64,000 nt of DNA from Gambelia wislizenii (taxonomy: Eukaryota > Chordata > Lepidosauria > Squamata > Crotaphytidae). The notes under the pieces are model-generated. The model made no database searches. It was not told the origin of the DNA and saw nothing but the letters and a program-made list of their open reading frames with translations. Numbering within the stretch: the stretch's first letter is position 1; each line of letters begins with the position of its first letter. Of this stretch, positions 1-9,865 are shown one piece after another. Position numbers and translations under genes: made by a program. The stretch is from positions 14,112,501-14,176,500 of the forward strand of contig JAUMIR010000014.1 in assembly GCA_030847615.1 (NCBI GenBank), in the 5' to 3' direction.

Positions 1-1330
1 GCTTAAAGACATCTGAGACCATGGGCCATTTGCCCTATCTGCCTGTTAAAAGTTCTGTTCCTCCCGCTGTTGCGTTCTTGTACTATTTGCCTTGTTCTCT
101 GTATGAAATTTGGGCTATTATCTCCAGCACTTGATGAACTCCTGCCCTCAAGAATACTGTCTCCCTTCCCCACGCAACTTAGTTTAAAGCCCTCCTGGTC
201 AGATCTTTCAGAGTCTTAGTAAAAACATTCCTGCCAACTGCTGTGAGGTGCAACATCCCTTGCCAGAAGGCCACCTTCCTGAAACTGCACCCCATGGTGT
301 AGAAAGCCAAAATGCTCCCATCAGTACCATCTGCACAGCCAGTTGTTCACCTCCACTATCTTTCTCTACCTTCCTGGGTCATGCTCTTCTACTGGAAGAG
401 CAGACAAAATGACTACCTGTGAATCCAAGTCCTTCAGCTTCCTACCCAGAGCCTCATAATCCCTTTTGATATTCTGAAGGCTATGCCTTGCAGTATCATT
501 GGTTCCCATGTGGACCCAAAGGAAGGGGTAACTGTCAGTAGGTTTCATGAGTCTTGTCAGCCTCTCCGTTACATCATGGATTTTTGCACCTGGGAAACAG
601 CACACCTCTTGAGACATCTTATCAGGCCCACAAACTACTGATTCTGTACCCCACAGCAAAGTCTCCCACCACCACCGCATGCTTCCTCCAAGGATTGGCA
701 GAGACCAATCTGTGTGCTGAACTGTCCAAGGTCTCATGCACATTCTCTGAGGCCTGGCTCTGCTGTTCTTCTTCCCATTCCTTGTCATCACTGACAAGGG
801 AGAGAGCTTCAAACTGATTCTGTAGTGCCAAACTTGTAGAATGGCCCCTGCTCCTTCTACTTCTATGAGTCACATTCTTCCAAATATCAATCTCCTGTGT
901 ATCGGAACTAACCTCCACTGAGACATCTCCTGCATGTTCGTGAACCAGGACCTTCTCTTCTGCTCTGTCTAAGAAAACCTCCTGCTACCAAATATGCTGT
1001 ATAGTGGCTAATCGGGCCTCAAATTGTTGGACCTTTTCTTCCAACAACACAACCAACTTGCACTTGCTGCAGGTGCAGCTATACACATCCACAGGCAAAA
1101 ACACAAACATACCACAGCTGTTGCAGGTAATGCTGGACTGCCTAGAAGATCAAGGATGAGAAACCTTTCAGTCCAAGAGCCATGTTCAATTCTGAATTCA
1201 ATTCTGGACAAGTTCTCTGCATGCCTCTATGCACCAGATGCCATGTGAAGGGGGAAATCATGCCATGACTTCTTCTGAACTCCCAGAGACACCTGCATCT
1301 CTGGAACACAGAACTAGATAAGCTTTATCT
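1..1330 (-). pseudogene. CR1-type LINE ORF1 relic with SGNH-esterase-like region, runs off the window edge
   Basis: On the minus strand two overlapping frames (about 918-622 and 812-366) read like the first ORF of CR1-family LINEs. A cysteine-containing N-terminal stretch lies at about 1150-1010 (CNSCGMF, CSKCKL, then LLEEKVQQFEARLATIQ, a likely coiled-coil start). Next come a VVVGD motif near 660 and the stretch PGAKIHDVTERLTRLMKP, and below 366 the phrase VNNWLCRWC...FGFLHHG. CR1 ORF1 proteins are known to carry an SGNH/GDSL esterase of this layout. Here the catalytic Ser of GDS is replaced (GDF), and several frameshifts and stops interrupt the frame, so it is dead. ORF2 of this copy would lie left of position 1. 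The call rests on remembered family motifs. It lies inside the presumed last intron of the olfactomedin gene. Confidence 0.7.
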
Positions 1331-1334
1331 CTAA

Positions 1335-1675
1335 TACCACAGGACTGATCTTCCTTCTCTGTGTGTCATTGCTCTTAAGCATCAGGGCTGGTCTATGTGG
1401 TCCTGGTCTCTCCCTCTTCCCTTTCACCATTGCATCTGTCCTTTGGCTCCTGGTCTGTAGGTCAGCAGCAAGTGGACACAACTAAGCTAAGAGTGGGGAA
1501 CGTCTTGCAGCCCAAAGGCCAGGTTAAATTTTAGAGATCATCTTGGGAGGCGGGTGCATCCCAGTGGTGGATGGAGGCAAACACAAAAAGAGTGGAAGCC
1601 AAAAAAAATACTAGCATATTTGAATTTAAAACTCTTGCCAGTAACTAAGCCACCTCCACCGCCTCCTCCTCCTTA
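1335..1675. other. No recognisable feature
   Basis: Presumed intronic sequence between the CR1 ORF1 relic and a SINE. I see no open frame, RNA gene or repeat family that I can name. Confidence 0.4.
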
Positions 1676-1896
1676 TCATGTGCCTTCATGTCATTTCCAG
1701 TTCATGGCAACCCTAAGATGACACTATCATGGGGTGCTCTTGGCAAGATTTGTTCAGAGCGGGCTTGCCTTTGACTTCCTCTGAGGCAGAGAGAGTGTGT
1801 CTTGCCCTAGGTCACTCCCAGGTTCCCATGGACAAGAGGGGATTCAAATCCTGGTCTCCAGAGTCATACCTCATACCACTACACCATACAGGCTCT
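1676..1896 (-). repeat. tRNA-headed SINE with BovB-like tail (Sauria-SINE type)
   Basis: Read on the minus strand it starts with a tRNA-like head whose A-box-like (GGTGTAGTGGTATGAG) and B-box-like (GGATTTGAATCC) segments fall at about 1880 and 1845. The body is followed by a tail whose plus-strand form (GTTCATGGCAACCCTAAG) resembles the 3' end of the BovB LINE seen at 18735. This head-plus-tail design is that of squamate Sauria SINEs. Two partial relatives lie at 15222-15318 and 15508-15695. Confidence 0.65.
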
Positions 1897-2355
1897 CAAC
1901 TAAGACTCAGGGGAGGCATTTTCACTTCTTACAAAAATTGTACCAAAAATGAGAAGCTACCAAATAATAGTGGAAGGAGTGTGGCCATCTGGGAGAAGCT
2001 TGGAAAGTTGGTCTGGGAACCCAGGAGGGCCTGTGTTGGCCCTAGGGCCTAAGATTCTCCCAGTTCATTCCCCCAGAGGATGTGAAACATTCGCCTCCAA
2101 TTTTCGATATCATGGGCAAAGGAGGCTTGGATGAACTCCATTAGTGGCAACCATTCAATGGAACAGATCTTGCACCAGCAACCCTGTCTCCAATCCCTAA
2201 CTGCCCCCACTCATACATATTGATAAGGAATGTTTTAGCCCTTCTGTTGTAGGCATGCTCTGGTGTCACCCTGGGAAGGGTGACATCAAAACTACTGGTT
2301 TTGTCAAGAAAGTGCAATCAAAACCATTTCTGTTTGGTTGGGATTGTCTGGCATT

Positions 2356-2858
2356 AGAATCATAGAATCATAGAGTTGGAAGAGACCACAAGAGCCATCC
2401 AGTCCAACCCCCTGCCATGCAGGAATACACAATCAAATCATTCCTAACAGATGGCCATCCAGCCTCTGTTGAAAAACCTCCAAAGAAGGAGACTCCACCA
2501 CACTCCCAGACAATGCATTCCACTTCTGAACAGCTCTTAATGTCAGGAAGTTCTTCCTAATGTTTAGGTGGAGTTTCTTTTCCTGTAGTTTGAACCCGTT
2601 GATCCTTGTCCTAATCTCTGGAGCAGCAGAAAACAAGCATGCTCCATCCTCAGTATGACATCTCTTCAAATATTTAAACATGGCTATCATGTCTCCTCTC
2701 AACCTTCTCTTCTCCAGACTAAACATGCCCAGCTCCCTAAGCCGTTCCTCATACGGCATGGCTTCCAGACTTCCCACCATCCTGGTTGTCCTCCTCTGGA
2801 CACGTTCCAGCATCTCAATATCCTTCCTGAATTGTGGTGCCCAGAACTGGACATTTAG
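2356..2858 (-). mobile_element. CR1 LINE, 5'-truncated
   Basis: The plus strand starts with the inverted CR1 terminal octamers (AGAATCATAGAATCATAG). The minus strand then encodes the C-terminal part of CR1 ORF2: [40 protein letters not shown], then the VRAVQKWNALSGSVVESPSLEVFQQRLDGH block. It is an older subfamily copy than those at 22236, 34282, 58268 and 62345, judging by many substitutions against them. It ends abruptly at telomere-like sequence. Confidence 0.92.
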
Positions 2859-2860
2859 AT

Positions 2861-2900
2861 AAGGGTTAGGGTTAAAGGTAAGGGATAGGGTTAAGGTTAT
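2861..2900 (+). repeat. Short interstitial telomere-like tract
   Basis: The tract reads AAGGGTTAGGGTTAAAGG, then AAGGGATAGGGTTAAGG. It contains exact or one-off matches to the vertebrate telomere unit TTAGGG, joined to the truncated 5' end of one CR1 and about 45 bp from the truncated 5' end of another in opposite orientation. Confidence 0.6.
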
Positions 2901-2946
2901 TGATAACTGATCATTATTGATCAGCTCAGTCCAAAGGGGCATTAAG

Positions 2947-3190
2947 GACACAGAGCAATGGACTCAAACTACAGGAAGAGATTCCACCTAAACATTAGGA
3001 AGAACTTCCTGACAGTAAGAGCTGTTTGACAGTAGAGTGTGCTGCCTTGGAGTGTGGTGGAGTCTCCTTCTCCAGAGATTTTTAAACAGAGGCTAGATGG
3101 CCATCTGTTGGGGGTGATTTGATCGTGGGTTCCTACAGGATGTGCCTGCCCTTGTTGTCTCATCCAACTTTAGGATTCTATGATTCTATA
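2947..3190 (+). mobile_element. CR1 LINE 3' end
   Basis: The sequence runs from GAGCAATGGACTCAAACT through the conserved block coding for [15 protein letters not shown] to the terminal GATTCTATGATTCTAT octamers. Only the last ~240 bp of the element are present. It is oriented opposite to the CR1 at 2356-2858. Confidence 0.88.
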
Positions 3191-3468
3191 AACTGGCCAC
3201 ACTGAAATATCCCAGACCCACAGCTGAAGCCTGATAATAGAACAGGGTGGTTCCCTCTGTGAGTAATTCCCTCCAGCAGCATCAATCTAAAGAGTCCCAC
3301 TTCTACCCATCTGTTTTTAGAAGGCCTGCCCAATGTCTCACTGGCCCTCATTGTTATCTTCCTTTTCCCCCTGTCTTTCTGGGGCTTCTGCATTGCCTTT
3401 GTGACACTTTCACATGTCTGACTGGCAGCACCATGCTAAAAAGCAAGGATACCTGATTGTCTGGGACT

Positions 3469-3768
3469 TTTTATTTGTTTATATTTATATTTATACTCTG
3501 GTATTTATACTCTGCTTTTCAGCCACAAAGGCTTTCAGAGTGGCTTATAAATGGTTAAGCAATAGCACTTTACACATCTATACTGCTTTAAGCAGTTTCC
3601 AATGTGTGTTAGCTAATTAGCTAATTGCCCCCACATGCCAGGTACTCATATTACTGACCTACGAAAGGATGGAAGGCTGAGTGAACCTTGGAGCCCTTGG
3701 GAGCAAACTTGCAACATTGTGGCTGCAGTACTGGCATTTAACCACTGCACCACCAGGGGTCCCTTCAC
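3469..3768 (-). repeat. tRNA-derived SINE, second family, L2-like tail
   Basis: It is the same family as 45399-45668, on the other strand. The minus strand begins near 3765 with a head containing GGTGGTGCAGTGGTTAAATG and a B-box-like region. It passes through GGCTCCAAGGTTCACTCAGCC and GCTAACACACATTGGAAACTG, and ends in a plus-strand TTATTTATATTTATA tail at 3469. The conserved interior is easily aligned with the 45.4-kb copy by eye. Confidence 0.75.
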
Positions 3769-3779
3769 TGGGGCTCCCT

Positions 3780-4485
3780 TTTTATCCTAAACAGAAACAA
3801 TAACAATTGGTAGGCTGGGGCATGGACCAGTAGAGTGCCGAGGCACCAAAGCACTGCAGAAAAAGGTAACAAAGGTCTTGGAGGGAACTGGAAGAGATAT
3901 TTAAATAGAGGGTTGTAACACCTCTAGTATGAGGCTAAGCAGCCAAGAAAGGAAAGGAAAGGAAAGAACATTAAAAGAAGTCCATCTGAAATAGAAAGAT
4001 AACTTGAAATTCTACCACTAACTCAGTGCATTCTTAGAGAGAGAAGAAGATGGAAGTCTATTATTCTAGACCAGAGAGGCAGCTTGGCAAATCCGGGGGC
4101 CTCTTTTCTGCCCTAGGACTTTTAGAAGACCACGGAGATGCCCTCCAAAAAGAGGGGGGAGTGCGTGATGTCCATGTCCAGTTTTGAAAAACAAGCGATT
4201 TTTTAAAATGTTAAACAGTGCAATGGGCCCCTGATATCTATTTTAAAAGTAAGTTGCCACTTCTGGAAGCTTCCAGGAAAGCTACTTCCTCTTTTTCAAA
4301 GCCAGAAAAGAGCAGACTAGGGAGTCAGGAGAGGTTAAGGGGGCCAGATATGACCCCCGGGCCATAATTGGATTACCTCTAGTCTCAACAATGGGGGTTT
4401 AGATCAGCAAGACCCAAGGGGGGCACTAAGTGGCCTTTACTGTTTATGGCTAAAATCTACCATCCCCTAAGCCTAGTGTAAATAC
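3780..4485. other. No recognisable feature
   Basis: Presumed intronic DNA with a short (GGAAA)n run near 3950-3970. I see no exon or named repeat. Confidence 0.4.
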
Positions 4486-4489
4486 CCAA

Positions 4490-4830
4490 ATGCAAAGATA
4501 TGTTACACTACGCACCCCCCATGCAGAATAGCAATGTTGTGCAACACATGTCAATGACTGGATGGCATTGCACACCATGAAATATGGAATTCACAATGTG
4601 CTATTCACAAGCACAATGCACAAGGTGCACAAACACAATGTGTAATGCCCAGCTTTGCAATGTTGCTGTATGTACAACTCCACTTCCACCAGTGTCAGCA
4701 GAATACTGCTGTTGTGTGATGGCAAAGCATTTGCCACACATGCATAGCACAGCTTACACTATCACAGCTTACATTATCACTAACGGAATGCCAGCCTATG
4801 AGAGTCATTCACATCTATGAATCAATTCTG
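4490..4830 (+). repeat. Dispersed CACAATGCA-rich repeat (family A), unclassified
   Basis: The stretch is rich in the word CACAATG/TGCACAA. It contains a block, GTACAACTCCACTTCCACC near 4672, that recurs as CATAACTCCACTTCCACC at about 47485. The preceding text, including AGAATAGCAATGTTG and GTCAATGACTGGATGGC, matches 46660-46700. It has no coding potential, and I do not know the class. Confidence 0.55.
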
Positions 4831-5118
4831 GAGCCATTGGTGGAAGCAAGGTGGGATATAAATTAAATAAACAAACAAAATTTAAAATCATTAGATTTTA
4901 GTAGAGGACAGAGTTATATATTGTTCACTAATGTCAATGAATTTGGGGGAGGCAAGTTCAGACCTAAAAGATAAAAGCTTGAAAAAGCTTGAAGCTGCCC
5001 AATATCAAAGTACAAAAGTGCTGTTTCCACTATAGTCTTTAAAGAAACTTAAGAGTCAGGAGAAAATGGATACTTCATTGAAGTAGAACTTAACTGAGGA
5101 ATTCATGTTAATTCATTC

Positions 5119-5530
5119 ATAGAATCATAGAATTGTAGAGTTGGAAGAGACCACGAGGGCCATCCAGTCCAACTCCCTGCCACACAGGAAATTACAATCA
5201 AAGCATCCCTGACAGATGGCTATCCAGCCTCTGTTTAAAGACCTCCAAGGAAGGAGACCCCACCACGCTCCGAGGGAGTGTGTTCCACTGCCGAACAGCT
5301 CTTACTGTCAAAAAGTTCCTCCTAATGTTGAGGTGGAATCTCTGTTCCTGGAGCCTGCATCCATTGCTCTGTGTTCCAGTCTCTGGAGCAGCAGAAAACA
5401 AGCTTGCTTCATCCTCAGCGTGACATCCCTTCAAATACTTAAACAGGTCTATCATATCGCCTCTTAACCATCTTTTTTCCAGGCTAAACATACCCAGCTC
5501 CCTAAGTCTCTCCTCATAAGGCATGGTTTC
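5119..5530 (-). mobile_element. CR1 LINE, 5'-truncated
   Basis: Inverted CR1 octamers at 5119-5130 are followed by ~400 bp whose minus strand encodes [23 protein letters not shown] and the rest of the CR1 ORF2 C-terminus. The flanks share TTAATTCATTC (left 5109-5119, right near 5549), consistent with a target-site duplication or a pre-existing local repeat. Confidence 0.92.
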
Positions 5531-5539
5531 CTTCAGTTA

Positions 5540-6330
5540 ATTCATTCAGTTAATTCATGGTGGGATTTTAGTTAATTCAGTTCATTCAGTTAATTCATGA
5601 CAGTATTTTAAAGCAGGTGGAGCAAAGAAAGTAGACATTATTGCTGAAACTTCATCTAAGATTCAGGAAAGTTACTATACATTTGGAAGAGAGTTGGGTG
5701 AGGACAGAAGTCATCTCTGCAAGTAGCAGTATATATAAAGGAAGTAAAGAATGCTAGCAAATTTTCTTGTCTTCTATGAGAAAAGATCTTTTGACATGCT
5801 GAAGCACCTCACTGAGAAAGTAGCCACTGAGTTGAAGATTTTTTGCCCTTTTATGAAAAATTCATTTGGGGGGGAGGCTTGCACTGGAATGCTGTTGGTT
5901 AATCCCAAGCAGAGAGACTGATCTGGATCAACTGTTGGATCAGTTGTTGAATGGAGAGTCAATACACAAGTTGACTTAGGAAAACCTTTGAATTTTTTAG
6001 CTCTTACACGTAAGAATGAAACACGTGAAAAGTTATGTCCATTTCACAGTCATAACTGTTATAACTATCACAGTTATAACTGTGAAATGCTAGTGTAACT
6101 GTCATGGCTCAGTCCTATGGAATCCTGGGATTTGTAGCTCATTGAAGTTTAAGTTGGGGAACTGTAGTCAACTCTCCTGAACGATAGTACTGGAGCTCTA
6201 TGGAAGAGCATTCTAAGTAGTGGCACAGCCAGCATACTGTTTTCTACAGTAGTCAGCTCAACATCTTTCTTGACCACTATTTAGAAGTAATTAATTCCTA
6301 GCAATGTCATTACTCATAATAAATTATTAT
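5540..6330. other. No gene; small hairpin and old repeat traces
   Basis: At 5540-5600 the phrase CAGTTAATTCAT is repeated several times. At about 6041-6092 lies a short imperfect palindrome (TTTCACAGT...ACTGTGAAA). No open frame of interest is seen. Confidence 0.4.
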
Positions 6331-6394
6331 TCTTGGTAATGAGGGTATAGTGAAGTCACATTTCAAAAGTATCACAAGTGGGAAATGATACTAT

Positions 6395-6745
6395 TTTATT
6401 AGTACTTTAATTGGCCAATCAAAATGCACAAAACACAAGCTTTCAAAGCTTCACTGGCTTCTTCATAAGGCAAAGATGTTAAAAATTCATACAGGAAAAG
6501 AAATGTGATGTTAGAGTCACAAGACTACATTATGTCTCAGATGTTGCTTCTGTTGTCAGTTAAGATAGTCTGGAGGGGTATCAATGGAGGCAGAGACCTG
6601 CATTTTTCTGTATGATTTTTAGCATCTTTGCCTGATGAAGAAGCCAGTGAAGCTTCGAAAGCTTGTATGATGGTTGGCCAATAAAAGCTGTTTTGTGGAT
6701 TTTGTATTTTTTTTCTACATGACCAACATGGCTAACCCCTGAATA
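6395..6745 (+). repeat. Foldback repeat with a CTGATGA...GAAA core (Penelope-like 3'-end type)
   Basis: The 6411-6515 segment reappears inverted at about 6583-6685. Landmarks are ATTGGCCAATCAAAATG against GGTTGGCCAATAAAAG, and CTTCACTGGCTTCTTCAT against ATGAAGAAGCCAGTGAAG. The plus-strand arm holds CTGATGA (6632-6638), a five-pair hairpin (GAAGC/GCTTC) and CGAAA. It is followed at 6710-6740 by CTACATGACCAACATGGCTA, a 3' motif common in vertebrate repeats of this sort. The class assignment is an inference. Confidence 0.5.
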
Positions 6746-6954
6746 TTGGTATATTGGTATAATGAATATCACTTTCAAATTACCTGGGAGATATAAATAT
6801 TGTATAACAATACATCATACCTGGCTTGGGGATTCTGGGAATGGCCATCTAAAAAGGTACCTTTTCTTATTCTCTGGATGTTCTAGCCTGCAGCATTTGG
6901 GGGAAAGGGGCCAAGGTCAGATATTTCGTGTGTGTATGCGCGCGCACACACCTT

Positions 6955-7165
6955 CAGTTTGCTTGTTGACTTATGACAGCCCCATGAATTTTTCTTAGGA
7001 AAGGAATCTTCAGAGATGGTTTTGCCAATTCCTTCCTCTGCTATATAGCCTACAGCACCTGGTAACTGTTGGTGGTTTCCCATCCGTGTAATAACCAGAG
7101 CTGACCCTGTTTACGTTTCAAGATCAGATGAGATCTGGTGCCTTTAGGGCATTTAGACAGCCAAC
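6955..7165 (-). repeat. 5S rRNA-derived SINE with BovB-like tail
   Basis: The minus strand from 7165 to about 7047 aligns along nearly all of 5S rRNA. It has CAGATCTCATCTGATCTTGA where 5S has its conserved CCGATCTCGTCTGATCTCGG, then AGGGTCAGCTCTGGTTATTA, then GATGGGAAACC and finally GGTGCTGTAGGC. The tail at 7046-6955 is the same body seen in the tRNA-headed SINEs (plus strand GTTGACTTATGACAGCCCC). It is therefore a SINE with a 5S-type pol III promoter head, not a 5S gene. Substitutions are frequent, so it is an old copy. Confidence 0.8.
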
Positions 7166-7277
7166 TCTGGTTATACAGATGACAAAAAGTCCTCTGCGTA
7201 TAAAATTGCTTTCGGCCTTCTTGTATACAACAAACCCACACAGTAACAAAGTTTATGAATACACAAGTCAGAAATTA

Positions 7278-8750
7278 CCGTATATTACGGTGTATAAGAC
7301 AACCTTTGAGCCCTGAAAAATAGCCTCCAAAATCAGGCTTGTCTTAATACGTCAGATACACTTTGCTTAACCCTACCATCTGATTTCCTCCCTCTTCGCT
7401 CCCTTTGCTAACCGAGCAAAGAGGCAGGAGATTGGGCAGGGGGGGTGAGGCAAAGTGCTTCCTGGACATACAACTGATCTCCTGCCTCTTCACTCCCTTC
7501 ACAAACCGAGCAAAGAGACAGGAGATCGGGCAGGGGGGTGAGGCAAATTTTTTCGGCCCCCCTCCTCTGCCTTCTCCCCCTTTGGCGAGCAACCAAAGGC
7601 AGAGGATGGGGGCAAAGGTTGCTGGAAAGCCACCCCTTGGAGCCACCCTTCCACCCTCCCCAAAGCTGCGATCGGGCTCCTGATCATGGCTTCGGGGAGG
7701 GGGTGGGTGGCTAGGAAGCCCCCCCTCCAGCCACCCTTCCACCCTCCCCAAAGCCATGATTGGGCTCCCAATCGTGGCTTTGGGGAAGGAGTGGGTGGCT
7801 AGGAAGCCTCCCCCCTCCAGCCACCCTTCCACCCTCCCCAAACCCTTCCCCCCTCCAGCCACCCTCCCCCCCTGCCTGAAGCTGTGATCAGGCTCCCGAT
7901 CGCAGCTTCAGGGAGGGGGGGTGGCTAGGAAGCCTCCCCCTCCAGCCACCCTTCTCCCCTCCCCAAAGGGCAATCAGGCTCCCGATTGCAGCCTTGGGGA
8001 GGGGGTGGGTTGGGAGGAAATCCCCCTCTAGCCACCCTTCCACCCTCCCTGAAGGACGATCAGGCTCCCGGTTGCAGCCACGGGGAGGGGGTGGGTGGCT
8101 GGAGAGTCCCCCCCCCGCTCCAGCCACCCTTACAGCAGCCGAGGCAAACCTAGTAAGTTTGCTCCTTTCTTCCACCTTCCTGGAAGGTGGAAGAAAGGGG
8201 CGAATCTTGCAGTTTGCCACGGCCGCTGCCCATTTCCCGTGTCTTTATTCCCTTCCAAAGGGAATGAAGATGGAGGGAAGGGGGGGCAGACGAGGGAATC
8301 CAGGTATATTTGCCCCTTTCTTCCATCTTCAAGTCAATCAGTTGTTGAATGGATTGACTTGAGGCCGCCCATCCCCTCTGTCTTCATTCTCTTCGGAAAG
8401 GAATGAAGACTGAGGGAATGGGCAGTTTCCAAGGCAAACCGAGTTCATTCGGCCACCTTCTCTGCCTTCACCCCCTTTTGGGAGCAACCGAAGGTGGAAG
8501 AGAGGGTTGAATGTTGCGGCTGGCTGGCTGGCTGGGAGAGCCCTGCCAGCTGATCCTGTTGGCTTTCCCAACTCAGGAGAAGATCCTCGTGAGTTGGGAA
8601 ACAAAGAGGATCAGCTGGCAAGGCTCCCCCAGCCAGCCACCCAAATGGGGGGGGGTGGTCTTATACTGCGAATATATGCCAAACTCTAGATTTTTACTGG
8701 AAATCTAGTTGTCTTATATGCCCAGTTGTCTTATACGCCGGAATATATGG
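7278..8750 (+). mobile_element. Non-autonomous TIR DNA transposon with GC-rich hairpin repeats (copy 1)
   Basis: The termini are inverted: left CCGTATATTACGGTGTATAA, right TTATACGCCGGAATATATGG. TA dinucleotides flank both sides (7276-7277 and 8751-8752), matching a Tc1/mariner-like TA target. The same ends bound 56355-57439. The interior (7340-8640) is very GC-rich. It is built of diverged units, each pairing a phrase like AAAGCTGCGATCGGGCTCC with its inverse, so each unit can fold. Open frames here are low-complexity Pro/Gly/Ser strings and not genes. Confidence 0.75.
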
Positions 8751-8807
8751 TACTTGAAGGCACACAACAACAATCACATGTTGAATACCAAACACCAGTG
8801 CCAAATA

Positions 8808-9125
8808 CAGGTTGCTCCTCATATCCATGGGGGCTATGTTCCCAGACTAACTGCAGATACACAAAACTACATATAATAGCAAACCATCATAGAATACCAT
8901 AGAATCACATTGGAGGACCTAGAAAATGCCTAGAGAGGATGCCTCTCTAGGCATCTGGCAGAACTCTACGGTCAACTTCTTGTGAAAGTTGACCATAGAG
9001 TTGTGCCGGAGGACCTCCTGATGCCTAGAGAAAGACCACCTCCAGTGCAATTCATCCTCCAAATGTCTTTGGTCTAGAGACACCATTCCCCCCATCCACA
9101 GGTAAGTGAAACTGCAGGTACAGAT
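8808..9125 (+). repeat. Dispersed repeat with internal hairpins, relative of 61480-61850
   Basis: CACATTGGAGGACCTAGA at about 8907 recurs at about 61602, followed in both by a TGCCTAGAGAGGA-like block. GTTGACCATAGAGTTG occurs in both. Inside, CCTAGAGAGGATGCCTCTCTAGG is a hairpin. The 5' part (TTGCTCCTCATATCCATGGG) resembles pogo/Tigger-like MITE ends. Classification is uncertain. Confidence 0.5.
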
Positions 9126-9261
9126 CCCACACAAACAGGGTGACCTTCATTCAGCAAATTTTCAGGGCATGTCTGGAGACTATTCACTATGGAAATTGTC
9201 AAGCAGAAGAGATTATTCATTTCAGCAAGGGAAATTTCTATGGAGGGCACAATGGCTTGAT

Positions 9262-9398
9262 TGTCAGAAGTGCAGTGAATCCATAATGTGCTTTAAAGGA
9301 GTTGTGCAAGATACTAAACGCTATCCTCTGGAATAGGTTCAACAGCTCCATTAAAGTCAAGAATAATACTCAGAATTGATTAATTGTGCCACTGACAT
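9262..9398. repeat. Short palindromic MITE (family B)
   Basis: The ends TGTCAGAAGTGCAGTGAATC (left) and AATTGTGCCACTGACATGG (right) are inverted relatives. The centre carries the paired phrases CTTTAAAGGAG and CTCCATTAAAG. The same termini and core occur at 10940-11090, 16195-16690 and 53310-53430. Confidence 0.55.
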
Positions 9399-9399
9399 G

Positions 9400-9860
9400 G
9401 AAGCCTCTGGCCATCCCTGGAGTGCAAATATATGAGCCCTCTCCCTTCCCTAAACTCTCCTGATCTCTATGACAAACAGGCTGGCTGCTGTCAACAATCC
9501 TTGTTTGTTACTTGGCACCCCAGCAATCCAGCTGTTTTCAGAAGAGATTCCTTTCTGGAGGGCATTATCATAATGCTGGTTCTCTCATTAAGGGGGAGGG
9601 AAGACTCTTAAGCATCTGACAGTTCTCACCTCAATTAGCTTTAATTAGAACCACAGAGGGAGGGAAGAAAGAGATGCTGGCCACATAGCTATCTAAGGAA
9701 TATCAAGAACACCAGTAGCGCCAAATGCCAATGCCTATCACAGCATGCAAAGCTACAGATCCCTTCTTTGAATGCATGCAACCCATCAAAGGACTTTCAG
9801 GGCTGGTCTGAAACATTTTGCTCTCCAGGTCATTCAGTGTGCTTCATCATGCCTGTATTG
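9400..9860. other. No recognisable feature
   Basis: Presumed intronic DNA. I see no exon-like frame or named repeat. Confidence 0.4.
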
Positions 9861-9865
9861 ACCGT

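Noticed and set aside
2861..2900. A real telomere or chromosome end
   Set aside because: Only a few degenerate units between CR1 fragments, with ordinary sequence on both sides.
6632..6660. A functional hammerhead ribozyme
   Set aside because: Only the CTGATGA-hairpin-GAAA core is seen, with an extra A; stems I and III and a UH cleavage site could not be found.
7047..7165. A 5S rRNA gene on the minus strand
   Set aside because: Too many substitutions, no T-run terminator at the 5S 3' end, and it continues straight into a SINE body.
7340..8640. GC-rich, CpG-bearing block that could be a promoter or CpG island
   Set aside because: It is bounded by inverted ends with TA flanks and is repeated at 56355-57439, so it is transposon interior. 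No first exon is visible beside it.
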